This document shows, piece by piece, positions 40,991 through 50,028 of a stretch of DNA of 64,000 nucleotides. The notes under the pieces were generated by a model. It saw nothing but the letters and a program-made list of their open reading frames with translations, made no database searches and was not told where the DNA came from. Both the position numbers and the translations under genes were made by a program. Source of the stretch: Catenulispora sp. EB89 (GTDB lineage Bacteria > Actinomycetota > Actinomycetes > Streptomycetales > Catenulisporaceae); assembly GCF_041261445.1 (NCBI RefSeq), contig NZ_JBGCCU010000002.1:186001-250000 (forward strand). Direction: 5' to 3'. Every line of letters begins with the position of its first letter. Position 1 is the first letter of the stretch.

Positions 40991-43447
40991 ATCATCAGCG
41001 CTGTCACGAACGACATCGAAGACACGAACGACATCGAAGACGGTACCGGCACGGCCGGGACCACACCCGAGACTCCCGAAGCCCTCGAGGCGCAGACGGC
41101 CGAGACGCCGAACGCCGAGACGGCCGAGCCGGCCGAGACCCCCGAGGTCCCCGAGCCGATCGAGAAGACCTTCCGCGACCTGGGCGTGGACGAGCGGATC
41201 GCCGAGGCCCTGTCGGCCGGCGGCATCATCACCCCGTTCCCGATCCAGGCCGCGACCATCCCCGTCGCGCTCACCGGCGCCGACGTGATCGGCCAGGCGA
41301 AGACCGGCACCGGCAAGACGCTGGCGTTCGGCATCCCGGTCCTGCAGCGGATGGTGCGCGAGATCGCCGCCGCCGCGGTGGCCGCCGAGACCGCCGCCGC
41401 CGGCACCCTGGACGAGGGCGCCGCCACCACGGCCGACGCCACCGCCGCCGCCACCGACTCCCTCACGACCGACACCGCCGACGCCGCCGCGACCGGCGCC
41501 AGCGCCGCGCGCGGCGGACGCCGTCCGCGCGGCCGGGGCCGCAAGCCCGCCGGCGGCCCCGCGCCGACCGGCGTTCCGGGCCGTCCGCTCGGCCTGATCG
41601 TGGTGCCGACCCGCGAGCTCGCCGTCCAGGTCACCGAGGACCTCGCGGCGGCCGGCAAGGTCATGGCCGCCCGCGTGCAGTCCGTCTACGGCGGACGCGC
41701 CTACGAGCCGCAGATCGCCGCGCTGTCGGCCGGCGTCGACGTGGTCGTCGGCACCCCCGGCCGGCTGCTCGACCTGGCCAAGCAGGGGCACCTGGACCTG
41801 TCCGGGGTGCGCATGCTGGTGCTGGACGAGGCCGACGAGATGCTGGACCTGGGCTTCCTGCCCGACGTCGAGCGGATCGTCACCCACGTCCCGGACGACC
41901 GCCAGACCCTGCTGTTCTCCGCGACGATGCCCGGCCAGGTCATCGCGCTGGCCCGGCAGTACATGAGCCGTCCGACGCACATCCGCGCGGCCGACCCGCA
42001 CGACACCGGCAGCACCGTCCTCAACGTCACCCAGCGCGTCTACCGGGCCCACGCCCTGGACAAGACCGAGATGCTGGCCCGCATGCTGCAGGCCGAGGGC
42101 CGCGGTCTGACCATGGTGTTCTGCCGCACCAAGCGCACCGCCGCCAAGGTCGCCGAGGAGCTCGACGACCGCGGCTTCGCCGCCGCGGCGGTCCACGGCG
42201 ACCTCGGCCAGGGCGCCCGCGAGCAGGCGCTGCGCGCCTTCCGCAACGGCAAGGTCGACGTCCTGGTGGCCACCGACGTGGCGGCCCGCGGCATCGACGT
42301 CGAGGGCGTCACCCACGTGGTGAACTTCCAGTGCCCCGAGGACGACAAGACCTACCTGCACCGCATCGGCCGCACCGCCCGCGCCGGCGCCTCCGGCACC
42401 GCGGTCACCTTCGTGGACTGGGACGAGGTCCCGCGCTGGAACCTCATCAACAAGACCCTCGGCCTGGACCACCACGAGCCCCGCGAGACCTACTCCACCT
42501 CGGACTGGTTCTTCGAGGAGCTGAGCATCCCGGCCGACTCCAAGGGCCGGCTGCTCAAGTCCGAGCAGACCCGCGCCGGCCTGGCCGCCGAGGAGGTCGA
42601 GGACCTGGGCGAGACCGGCCGCGGCGCCGGCGTCCGGGCCCGCGGCGGCGCGGCCCGCACCGAGCGCGCCGAGCGCACCGAGCGCCCGTCCCGCGCGAAG
42701 CGCGAGCGGGTGCGCACCCGGGGCGGCCGTCGCTCCGCCGACGAGCTGAACGGCGCCGAGGAGGCGCTGTCCGGCTCCGACGCGGCAGCCGACGTGCTGG
42801 ACGAGACCTCGGGCGCCGACAAGCCGAAGCGGAGCCGCACGCGGACCCGCAGCCGGGGCGGAGCGAAGCTCGAGACCACGGCGACCGAGACCGCTGAGAC
42901 GGACGTCGTCACCGACGCCGTCGTGGCGGCCGCCGAGGTCGCCGGCGACGAGACGGACACGCCGAAGCGCACGCGGACGCGGAGCCGGTCGAAGGCCGCT
43001 GAGACGGCCGGGCCGGACGGCATCGCCACCGAGGCTGCCGAGGCCGCTGTGGCCGCCGCGGTCACCGGGGCGGCCGCCGCCGAGGCGAGCGCCGAGGTCG
43101 TCGCCGAGGCCGGGACCGACGAGGCCGAGAAGCCGAAGCGGACCCGCACGCGGAGCCGGAAGCCGGAGACCGCCGAGGCGGCCACCGACACCGTCGAGCC
43201 CGCCGCCGAGGTCACCCTCCCGAAGCAGTCGAGCCGCAGCCGATCGAAGACCGCTGAGCCGACCGCCGAGGAGACCGCCGAGCCGAAGCGCACGCGTTCT
43301 CGCAGCCGGTCGACCGTCGTGGTCGCCGACGCCGTCGAGGCGGGCGCGGGCGACGCCGTCAAGCCGAAGCGCACCCGCCGCGCGCTGGCCGACGCCGAGG
43401 GCCTGACCGCCACCGGCGTCGCCGTGACCGGCAACTACAACTCGTAG
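40991..43447 (+). CDS. DEAD-box RNA helicase with missing canonical start and RS-like tail
   Basis: An ATP-dependent RNA helicase, RhlE-like. The core has the Q motif FPIQ, AKTGTGKTLAF, VVPTRELAVQV, VLDEADEMLDLGF, LLFSATMPGQV, and HRIGRTARAGASG. An 80-residue Ala/Thr-rich insert splits motifs I and Ia. The last 220 residues carry six blocks of the type PKRTRTRSRS separated by acidic Ala/Glu spacers. The first ordinary start is GTG at 41186, but that would cut off the conserved Phe of the Q-motif region (TFRDLGVDERIAEAL). The coding bias runs upstream to ATC at 40991, which has AGAAGAGG 5 bases before it, and there is no ATG, GTG or TTG between the stop at 40952 and 41186. Confidence 0.88.
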   Translation: MISAVTNDIEDTNDIEDGTGTAGTTPETPEALEAQTAETPNAETAEPAETPEVPEPIEKTFRDLGVDERIAEALSAGGIITPFPIQAATIPVALTGADVIGQAKTGTGKTLAFGIPVLQRMVREIAAAAVAAETAAAGTLDEGAATTADATAAATDSLTTDTADAAATGASAARGGRRPRGRGRKPAGGPAPTGVPGRPLGLIVVPTRELAVQVTEDLAAAGKVMAARVQSVYGGRAYEPQIAALSAGVDVVVGTPGRLLDLAKQGHLDLSGVRMLVLDEADEMLDLGFLPDVERIVTHVPDDRQTLLFSATMPGQVIALARQYMSRPTHIRAADPHDTGSTVLNVTQRVYRAHALDKTEMLARMLQAEGRGLTMVFCRTKRTAAKVAEELDDRGFAAAAVHGDLGQGAREQALRAFRNGKVDVLVATDVAARGIDVEGVTHVVNFQCPEDDKTYLHRIGRTARAGASGTAVTFVDWDEVPRWNLINKTLGLDHHEPRETYSTSDWFFEELSIPADSKGRLLKSEQTRAGLAAEEVEDLGETGRGAGVRARGGAARTERAERTERPSRAKRERVRTRGGRRSADELNGAEEALSGSDAAADVLDETSGADKPKRSRTRTRSRGGAKLETTATETAETDVVTDAVVAAAEVAGDETDTPKRTRTRSRSKAAETAGPDGIATEAAEAAVAAAVTGAAAAEASAEVVAEAGTDEAEKPKRTRTRSRKPETAEAATDTVEPAAEVTLPKQSSRSRSKTAEPTAEETAEPKRTRSRSRSTVVVADAVEAGAGDAVKPKRTRRALADAEGLTATGVAVTGNYNS
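41006..41041 (+). repeat. 18-base tandem repeat in the DEAD-box N-terminus
   Basis: ACGAACGACATCGAAGAC twice in tandem, giving TNDIED TNDIED in the upstream extension. In-frame multiples of three agree with this stretch being coding. Confidence 0.85.
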
Positions 43448-43487
43448 TCGCGCCAACTGATCGCACCAACTGATCGCACCCGCCGAC

Positions 43488-43516
43488 GGCCCGAGACCTC
43501 TCACGAGGCTCGGGCC
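43488..43516 (+). terminator. Terminator of the DEAD-box gene
   Basis: GGCCCGAG and CTCGGGCC with an inner CTC/GAG pairing, then TTCGGCTTCTT. A 13-base tandem repeat, CCAACTGATCGCA twice, lies between stop and hairpin (43453-43478). Confidence 0.75.
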
Positions 43517-43640
43517 TTCGGCTTCTTACGGCCCGTCGATGTCCCCGGAGCCGCGACGCACCTGCGGTACCGCGTCGTGAAACCCTGAAGCCGCCGGGCC
43601 GTTCGGCCACGTTCTTGAGTGGTCAACTACGCTCATCCCC

Positions 43641-44513
43641 ATGAGCACGCCGCCCTTCGTCGACCTGCCGCCCCACACCGTCGCGGTCCAGCTGCCGACC
43701 GCGGGCGGACCGCTCGCCGCGCTCCGCGCCACCCCGCCGGCCGGGACGGCGCGGAACGGAATCGCGGTGCTGGTGCCCGGCTACACCGGGTCGAAGGAGG
43801 ACTTCATCGCGGTCCTGGCGCCGTTGGCGGAGGCCGGGTACGAAGCCGTCGCGATCGACCAGCGCGGCCAGAACGAGTCGGCGGGCCCTGAGGATCCGGA
43901 CGCGTACACGCTCCCGCGGCTCGCCGCAGACCTCGCCGACGTCGTCGATGCGCTCGCCGGCGCCGACACCGCCTCGCTGCACGTCATGGGCCACTCCTTC
44001 GGCGGCCTCGTGGCCCGCGAACACGCCCTGGCGCACCCCGACCGCGTCCGCAGCCTCGCCCTCCTGGACTCCGGCCCCGCCGCGATCCCCGGCCGCTCCG
44101 CCGAGCAGGCCAAGCTCCTGGCGGCCGCCGCCGGCTTCATGACCTCGGCCGAGATCTGGGCCGAGATGCAGAAGATGGCCGCCGCCGAAGGGGCCCCGCA
44201 GCACCCGGACCCGGACGTCCGCGCCTTCCTGCAGCGGCGCTTCGAGAACAACGACACCGGCATGCTGGCCGGCATGGGCACCTCGATCCTGACGGCCACC
44301 GACCGGACCGCCGAGCTCGCCGCCGCCGGGCTGCCCCTGCTGGTGGCGGCTGGCGTCGGCGACGACGCGTGGCCGGTCCCGCTCCAGAAGGAGACGGCCA
44401 CGCGCCTGGGGACCGACCTGGTCCTGATCGAGGACGCCGCGCACTCCCCCGCCGCCGAGAATCCCGCCGCCACCGCCCGGCTGCTGGCCGGTTTCTGGGC
44501 TCGGAACGACTGA
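43641..44513 (+). CDS. Alpha/beta hydrolase
   Basis: A 290-residue serine hydrolase. The oxyanion loop is VLVPGYTGSKED (about 44-55), the nucleophile is in VMGHSFGGLVARE and the catalytic His in LIEDAAHSPAAENP near the end. A cap of helices lies between residues 140 and 210. It has no export signal, so it is cytoplasmic. The substrate is unknown; ester or lactone hydrolysis is the usual role. The ATG at 43641 is poorly served by a ribosome site, and no neighbour suggests a pathway. Confidence 0.88.
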   Translation: MSTPPFVDLPPHTVAVQLPTAGGPLAALRATPPAGTARNGIAVLVPGYTGSKEDFIAVLAPLAEAGYEAVAIDQRGQNESAGPEDPDAYTLPRLAADLADVVDALAGADTASLHVMGHSFGGLVAREHALAHPDRVRSLALLDSGPAAIPGRSAEQAKLLAAAAGFMTSAEIWAEMQKMAAAEGAPQHPDPDVRAFLQRRFENNDTGMLAGMGTSILTATDRTAELAAAGLPLLVAAGVGDDAWPVPLQKETATRLGTDLVLIEDAAHSPAAENPAATARLLAGFWARND

Positions 44514-44572
44514 GGCCGAATCAGACCGCGAACGCGGAACGCGGTATCAGAACGCCCTGCCAGAACGCGGTG

Positions 44573-45442
44573 TCAGAACGGCCGGGTCCCGCTCGACCGC
44601 GCCACGAGCTCCTCGTACACGGCCGGATCCGTGGTCTCGTCGCCGAGCCGGATGTTCGGCTTGCGCGACCCGTGCCAGTCCGACGAGCCCGTGGTCAGCA
44701 GTCCCAGCTCCTTGGCCAGCGCGCGCACCTGGTCGCGCTCCTTGGGCCCGTGGTCCGCGTGGTTCATCTCGATACCGTCCATCCCGGCCTCGGCGAACGC
44801 CGCGATGTCCGCCTCGGACACCACCGGACCGCGGCGCCAGGCCATCGGATGCGCCATCACCGTCACCCCGCCGGCCGCCTTGACCAGACCGATCGCGCGG
44901 ACCGGGTCCATGTCCAGCTTCTCCACCCGCGCGCGGCCGCCCTCGCCGAGCCAGTCCGGCGTGAACGCCGCGTCGACCGAGGCCACCACACCGGCCTCGA
45001 CCAGCGCCGAGGCCACGTGCGGCCGGCCGACCACACCGCCGTCGGCGATCTCCTGCACGTGCTCCCAGGTGATCGGCGCGCCCAGCTCCCGTGCCTTCTC
45101 GACCATCGCCTCGGCGCGGTGCGTCCGGGAGTCGCGGATCTCGGCGAGCGCCGCGGCCAGGTCCGGGTGCTCGGGATCGAACATGTACCCGAGCATGTGC
45201 AGGCCGATCCCGTGGATCTTGCAGGAGATCTCCACGCCGGGCACCACGGTCTGGATGTGCGACCAGACCCCGGCCTCGACGCCGTAGCGCAGCGCCCGAC
45301 GCGCCTCGGACCAGCCGGCCGTGCCGTCGTGGTCGGTGATCGCGACCACGTTCAGGCCGGCCGCCTCGGCCATCGCGACCAGTTCGGCCGGTTCGTACGT
45401 CCCGTCGGACGCCGTGGTGTGGGCATGGAGATCGATACGCAT
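44573..45442 (-). CDS. PHP-domain metal-dependent phosphoesterase
   Basis: A 289-residue PHP hydrolase. The metal ligands are in MRIDLHAHTTASDGTY, VVAITDHDGTAGW, TVVPGVEISCKI, EMNHADHG and the closing TGSSDWHGSRKP. Relatives hydrolyse 3'-phosphoadenosine or nucleoside 3',5'-bisphosphates, and YciV/RnaAm-type members trim RNA 5' ends; which applies here is unknown. The ATG at 45442 is directly at the conserved start. It is downstream of an SDR gene on the same strand by 13 bases, so it is probably co-transcribed with it. Confidence 0.9.
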   Translation of the reverse strand: MRIDLHAHTTASDGTYEPAELVAMAEAAGLNVVAITDHDGTAGWSEARRALRYGVEAGVWSHIQTVVPGVEISCKIHGIGLHMLGYMFDPEHPDLAAALAEIRDSRTHRAEAMVEKARELGAPITWEHVQEIADGGVVGRPHVASALVEAGVVASVDAAFTPDWLGEGGRARVEKLDMDPVRAIGLVKAAGGVTVMAHPMAWRRGPVVSEADIAAFAEAGMDGIEMNHADHGPKERDQVRALAKELGLLTTGSSDWHGSRKPNIRLGDETTDPAVYEELVARSSGTRPF

Positions 45443-45455
45443 GCCCTCACGCTAC

Positions 45456-46220
45456 TCACCTTGTGATGGTGCCGCCGTCCACGACCATCGACTCCCCGTT
45501 GACGAACGACGCCTCGTCGGAGCACAGCCACACCGCCGCCTCGGCGATCTGCTCCGGCTGCCCCATGAATCCCCCGGTGTTCTCCCGGGCCTGCATGTTC
45601 ACCGCCGGCCGCTCCTCGGCCGACGTGCGGATCATCGGGGTGTCGACGACCCCGGGGCAGATCGCGTTGATCCGCAGCCCGGCGTTCCGGTACTCGCGCG
45701 CCGCGGTCTTCGTGAGCCCGAGCACCCCGTGCTTCGACGAGCAGTACGGCGACAGGTAGGGCACCGCCACCAGCCCCGCCGCCGAGGCGATGTTCACGAT
45801 CGTCCCGGCCTTGTTCGGCAGCATCGCGCGGATCTCGTGCTTCAGCGAGAGGAACACCCCGGTGAGGTTGACGCCGAGAACCCGGTTCCAGTCCTCCAGC
45901 GCAGTGTCCGCGATCTTCGCCCCGGTCCCGGCGACGCCGGCGCAGTTCACCGCCGCGTCCAGTCGTCCGTACTCGGCGAGCGCCGCGGCGACAGCCGCCT
46001 CGACCTCCGCCTCCACGACCACATCCGCGCGCACGAACAACGCCGTGCCGCCGGCCTTGCGGATCAGCTCGACCGTCTCCGGCCCCGAATACTCTCCGGT
46101 GTCGGTCCGGTCCACGACCACGACCGCCGCCGCGCCCCGCGCCGCGAACATCTCCGCGGTCGCCCGGCCGATCCCGCTCGCACCGCCGGTCACCATCACG
46201 ATCTTCCCTTGAGCCACCAT
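45456..46220 (-). CDS. Short-chain dehydrogenase/reductase
   Basis: A 254-residue classical SDR. The cofactor loop is VMVTGGASGIGRATAEMF (about 9-26), AVNCAGVAGTG is the NAG-type motif (NCAG) and the catalytic Ser, Tyr and Lys are in NIASAAGLV and YCSSKHGVLG. The Asp after strand two (VVVVDRTDT) favours NAD+. The C-terminus, SFVNGESMVVDGGTITR, is typical. The ATG at 46220 is used. It is divergent from the ECF41 sigma factor by 63 bases. The substrate is unknown. Confidence 0.92.
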   Translation of the reverse strand: MVAQGKIVMVTGGASGIGRATAEMFAARGAAAVVVVDRTDTGEYSGPETVELIRKAGGTALFVRADVVVEAEVEAAVAAALAEYGRLDAAVNCAGVAGTGAKIADTALEDWNRVLGVNLTGVFLSLKHEIRAMLPNKAGTIVNIASAAGLVAVPYLSPYCSSKHGVLGLTKTAAREYRNAGLRINAICPGVVDTPMIRTSAEERPAVNMQARENTGGFMGQPEQIAEAAVWLCSDEASFVNGESMVVDGGTITR

Positions 46221-46283
46221 GGCCGCACGGTAGGTCAGAGGGCGCCAAGCGTCCATGCCCACAGCGGTAATACGCTGGTCGGC

Positions 46284-47234
46284 GTGGATCAGGACCTCCC
46301 CACCGGGGACGACACCAGGGCCGCGCACGTCTTCAACGACCACCGCAGGCTGCTGACCTCGGTCGCCTACCGCGTCCTCGGCCGCTGGAGCGACGCCGAG
46401 GACGTGGTCCAGGACGCCTGGCTGCGCTGGAGCGCCGCCGACTACGCCTCGGTCGAGGACCCGCGGGCCTTCCTGGTCACCGTCACCACCCGGCTGGCCA
46501 TCGACCAGCTCCGCAAGGCCCAGACCCGCAAAGAGTCCTACGTCGGCCCGTGGCTCCCGGAGCCGGTGCTGACCCGGGACGGCGCCGACACCGCCCCGGA
46601 CGCCGCCGACCGCGTGGTCCTGGACGACACCGTCTCGCTGGCCATGCTGCTGGTGATGGAGACGCTGTCGCCGCTGGAGCGCGCCGTCTTCGTGCTGCGC
46701 GAGGCCTTCGACTACAGCTTCGCCGAGATCGCGGCGATGCTGGACCGCACCGAGGCCGCGGTGCGCCAGCTGCTGGTCCGGGCCCGCAACCACGTGCACG
46801 ACAAGCGTCCGCGCTACCCGCTGGACGACGTCAAGCGGCAGAGCATCGCCGAGCGCTTCCTCGCGGCCTGCACCGGCGGCGACGTCGCGCCGCTGCTGGA
46901 GCTGCTCTCGCCAGACGTCACGGTCATCTCCGACGGCGGCGGCGTGGTCACCGCGGCGACGCGTCCCGTGGTCGGGCTGGACCACGTGTCCCGGTTCCTG
47001 CTGGGCATCGTCCAGAAGTACGCGAAGTACATCGAGGACGGCATGGACATCCGCATCGAGATCGCCCCGACCGCGGTCAACGGCGACCCGGCGCTCATCG
47101 CGTTCGCCGACGACAAGATCCTCTACGTCTACGCGCTGGATCTGGACGAGGACGGCCGGATCCGCACGGTCTTCGCCATGGCCAACCCGGACAAGCTCAG
47201 CGGGGTCCGAGCGTTGGAGGACAACGCGGACTGA
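46284..47234 (+). CDS. sigJ: ECF41 sigma factor (SigJ-type)
   Basis: A 316-residue extracytoplasmic-function sigma factor with its own C-terminal regulatory domain. Region 2 is RLLTSVAYRVLGRWSDAEDV and region 4 is FDYSFAEIAAMLDRTEAAVR. The SnoaL-like tail has the ECF41 marks DGGG (VISDGGGVV) and NPDKL (FAMANPDKLSGV), which in this group control activity without an anti-sigma factor. The GTG at 46284 is 10 bases after TAATAC, so the leader is very short. The neighbouring epimerase gene, with a matching promoter, is the expected target. Confidence 0.9.
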   Translation: MDQDLPTGDDTRAAHVFNDHRRLLTSVAYRVLGRWSDAEDVVQDAWLRWSAADYASVEDPRAFLVTVTTRLAIDQLRKAQTRKESYVGPWLPEPVLTRDGADTAPDAADRVVLDDTVSLAMLLVMETLSPLERAVFVLREAFDYSFAEIAAMLDRTEAAVRQLLVRARNHVHDKRPRYPLDDVKRQSIAERFLAACTGGDVAPLLELLSPDVTVISDGGGVVTAATRPVVGLDHVSRFLLGIVQKYAKYIEDGMDIRIEIAPTAVNGDPALIAFADDKILYVYALDLDEDGRIRTVFAMANPDKLSGVRALEDNAD

Positions 47235-47273
47235 GCCCGCGGTACGCCCTGTGGCGCGGGTCACACCGACCCG

Positions 47274-47300
47274 TGTCACAGATCCGGGAGCGGGCCCGTC
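47274..47300 (+). promoter_or_regulatory. ECF41-dependent promoter
   Basis: TGTCACA (47274-47280), a 16-base spacer and CGTC (47297-47300). This matches the published ECF41 promoter consensus, and it lies 57 bases before the epimerase start. No matching element is seen upstream of the sigma gene itself. Confidence 0.8.
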
Positions 47301-47356
47301 CTTGCGGTCGAGAGCGGCGCCAAGACAGCCGCCGAGCCGATCCCAAGGAGCTCACG

Positions 47357-48283
47357 ATGCGTATCCTGCTCGCCGGTGCCAGCGGCGTCTTCGGCCGCGT
47401 CCTCACCCCGGCCCTGATCGACGCCGACCACGAGGTGGTCGGCATCACCCGCACCCCCGACGGCGTCCGCGTGATCGAGGGCATGGGCGCCGGCGCTGTC
47501 GTCGCCGACGTCCTGGACCGCGACCGACTGCTCGCCGCGGTGAGCGGCCGGCGCTTCGACGCGGTCATCAGCCAGCTGACCGCGCTGAAGAAGCCGCCGA
47601 TGCGCAACAAGGACATGGATGTCACCAACGTCCTGCGCACCGTCGGCACCGAGAACCTGATGGCGGCGGCCGAGGCGACCGGCGCCACGCGCTTCCTGAC
47701 CCAGTCGATGATCTTCGGCTACGGCTACGGGGACCAGGGCGCGACCCCGCTGACCGAGGACGCGTTCTTCGGGCCCTCGCCCCGCAAGGCGTTCGCCCGG
47801 CACGGCGAGGCGATGCTGCGCAACGAGCAGATCGCCTTCTCCGAGCCCGGCATCGACGGCGTCGCGCTGCGCTACGGCCTGTTCTACGGCGGCCCCGCGA
47901 CGAACGCCTACGTGGACGTCCTCAAGGCCGGCAAGCTGCCGCTGGTCAAGGCCGGCACCAACGGCTTCGTCCACCTCACCGACGCGGCGGGAGCGACCGT
48001 GGCAGCCGTGGAACGCGGCAAGGGCGGCGAGGCCTACAACATCGTCGACGACACCCCGGCGCCGTTCGCGGACGTGGCCATGGAGATCGCGAAGGACTTC
48101 GGGACGAAGACCCCACGCGTCGTCCCGGCCTGGTTGACGAAGCCGATGCCCTACCTGAACGCCTTCATCACCGGCCGCTGGATCGTCAGCAACGCCAAGG
48201 CCAAGGACCAGCTGGGCTGGCAGCCGCAGTACCCGTCGTTCCGCGAGGGTGTGAAGGCGGACGCCGACGCCGCCGGAGTCTGA
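47357..48283 (+). CDS. NAD(P)-dependent epimerase/dehydratase (ECF41-linked)
   Basis: A 308-residue atypical SDR with N-terminal RILLAGASGVFGRVLTPAL. It has a YG(Y)G-type active-site segment (SMIFGYGYGDQG) and the C-terminal KAKDQLGWQPQYPSFREG of extended SDRs. The standard YxxxK is not obvious. Such oxidoreductases or epimerases are the usual partner genes of ECF41 sigma factors. The ATG at 47357 has GGAG 7 bases upstream. It is likely under the TGTCACA/CGTC promoter. The substrate is unknown. Confidence 0.88.
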   Translation: MRILLAGASGVFGRVLTPALIDADHEVVGITRTPDGVRVIEGMGAGAVVADVLDRDRLLAAVSGRRFDAVISQLTALKKPPMRNKDMDVTNVLRTVGTENLMAAAEATGATRFLTQSMIFGYGYGDQGATPLTEDAFFGPSPRKAFARHGEAMLRNEQIAFSEPGIDGVALRYGLFYGGPATNAYVDVLKAGKLPLVKAGTNGFVHLTDAAGATVAAVERGKGGEAYNIVDDTPAPFADVAMEIAKDFGTKTPRVVPAWLTKPMPYLNAFITGRWIVSNAKAKDQLGWQPQYPSFREGVKADADAAGV

Positions 48284-48331
48284 CGCAGGAGATCCGGCAA
48301 GACATTCGATCAGGACTTCCGGAAAGGGAAG

Positions 48332-48367
48332 CGCCCCTGACCCGGTGAGGGAGTCGAGTCAGGGGCG
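48332..48367. terminator. Bidirectional terminator
   Basis: CGCCCCTGAC and GTCAGGGGCG, a 10-base stem with a 16-base loop, between the convergent epimerase and aldehyde dehydrogenase genes. Confidence 0.8.
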
Positions 48368-48396
48368 AGCACGTTCTGGTCTGCGGACCGGGGTCG

Positions 48397-49842
48397 CTAC
48401 AGGTCGATCCCGGTCAACACCAGTACGCGCTCATATGTGTAGTCCTCCATGGCGTACTTGACGCCTTCGCGGCCCACGCCGGACCCCTTCACCCCACCGT
48501 ACGGCATCTGGTCCGCACGGAAACTCGGGGCGTCGCCGATGATGACCCCGCCGACCTCCAGATCGCGGTGCATCCGGAACGCGGTGTGCAGGTCGTTGGT
48601 GAACACGCCGGCCTGCAGGCCGAACTGCGAGTCGTTGACCAGGCGCACCGCCTCGTCCGCGCCGCTGAACGCGTGCAGCACCAGGACCGGGCCGAAGACC
48701 TCCTCGGTCACCACCTTGGAATTCGCCGGGGCGCCGGCGATGACGGTCGGCTCGTAGCTGGCGCCGTCGCGGCCGCCACCGGTGAGCAGCGTGGCGCCGG
48801 CCCCGACAGCCTCCTCGACCCAGGCCTCGACGCGCTCGGCGGCGGCGGTGCTGATCATCGGGCCGACGTCGGTCGCGCCGTCGGCCGGGTCGCCGGTCTT
48901 CTGCGCCTCGACGGCCGCGACCACCTTGTCCACCAGCCGCTCGTAGACCGCGCGGTCGGCGAACACGCGCTGCACCGAGATGCAGGACTGGCCGGCCTGG
49001 TAGTTGGCGAACGCGGCGATCCGCTGCGCGGCCCAGTCCAGGTCCTTCTCCGAGGAGTAGTCGGCCATCACCACGGCCGCGGCGTTGCCGCCGAGCTCCA
49101 GCGTGACGTGCTTGTGCGGCACCTCGGCCTGGATCATCGAGCCGACCGGGCCGGAGCCGGTGAAGCTGACCACCGGCAGCCGCGGGTCGGTGGTGAGCCC
49201 GGCCATCCGGTCGTTCGGCACCGGCAGCACCGACCAGGAGCCGGCCGGCAGGTCGGTCTCGGCCAGCAGCTCGCCGAGCAGCAGAGCGCTGAGCGGGGTG
49301 GCCGGCGCCGGCTTCAGCAGGATCGGCGCGCCGACCGCGATCGCCGGGGCGACCTTGTGCGCCACCAGGTTCAGCGGGAAGTTGAACGGCGCGATGCCCA
49401 GCACCGGCCCGCGCGGGAAGCGGCGAGTGATGGCGGTGCGGCCGGCGGCGTTGGCGTCGGTGTCCAGGCGCTGCAGCTCGCCGTTGAAGCGGCGCGCCTC
49501 CTCGGCGGCCCAGCGGAAGACCGAGACGGCGCGGCCGACCTCGGCCTTGGCCCACTTCAGCGGCTTGCCGTTCTCGGCGGTGATGAGCGCGGCGATCTCG
49601 TCGGCGCGCTCGGCGATGCGCCGGGAGACGTGGTCCAGCGCCGCCGCCCGGCGATAAGCGGGCTGGTCGGCGGTCTCCTTGGCCGCCTCGGCGGCCGCCG
49701 CCACCGCCTGCTCGACCTGCTCCTCGGTGGGCACCGAGACGGTGGCCACCAGGCGGCCGTCGTACGGCGAGCGCACCTCGTAGCTGTCGGTCCCCGTGAC
49801 CTGCTTACCCGCGATCCAGAACGGCGTTGCCTGCTCAGTCAT
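48397..49842 (-). CDS. NAD(P)-dependent aldehyde dehydrogenase
   Basis: A 481-residue enzyme. The catalytic Cys is in AGQSCISVQRVFA, the Glu in VTLELGGNAAAVV, the cofactor loop is VSFTGSGPVGSMI and APFNFPLNLVAHKVAPA is the conserved early motif. The sequence resembles the lactaldehyde/phosphonoacetaldehyde/GAPN-like branch rather than betaine aldehyde enzymes. The ATG at 49842 is preferred to GTG at 49851. It is monocistronic; gabT is 11 kb away, so a succinate-semialdehyde role is possible but unsupported. The 186-base gap to the next gene shows no signal. Confidence 0.88.
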   Translation of the reverse strand: MTEQATPFWIAGKQVTGTDSYEVRSPYDGRLVATVSVPTEEQVEQAVAAAAEAAKETADQPAYRRAAALDHVSRRIAERADEIAALITAENGKPLKWAKAEVGRAVSVFRWAAEEARRFNGELQRLDTDANAAGRTAITRRFPRGPVLGIAPFNFPLNLVAHKVAPAIAVGAPILLKPAPATPLSALLLGELLAETDLPAGSWSVLPVPNDRMAGLTTDPRLPVVSFTGSGPVGSMIQAEVPHKHVTLELGGNAAAVVMADYSSEKDLDWAAQRIAAFANYQAGQSCISVQRVFADRAVYERLVDKVVAAVEAQKTGDPADGATDVGPMISTAAAERVEAWVEEAVGAGATLLTGGGRDGASYEPTVIAGAPANSKVVTEEVFGPVLVLHAFSGADEAVRLVNDSQFGLQAGVFTNDLHTAFRMHRDLEVGGVIIGDAPSFRADQMPYGGVKGSGVGREGVKYAMEDYTYERVLVLTGIDL

Positions 49843-50028
49843 GGCACTCACAGTAGGCGCGGGCGGCCGGTTCCGCCGGTGTACGCGATGGCCAGTCGAC
49901 GGCGGCGGCTACGCCGTTCGGGCCAGAATGCGGCCGGACCGGCCGTGACTGGCGCTCAAGCAGGTGCGAGACAGGGCCTCCAGCCCTCGACACGCCGGCC
50001 GCGCACGTCGCCGAGAGCCCCGGCGGGG

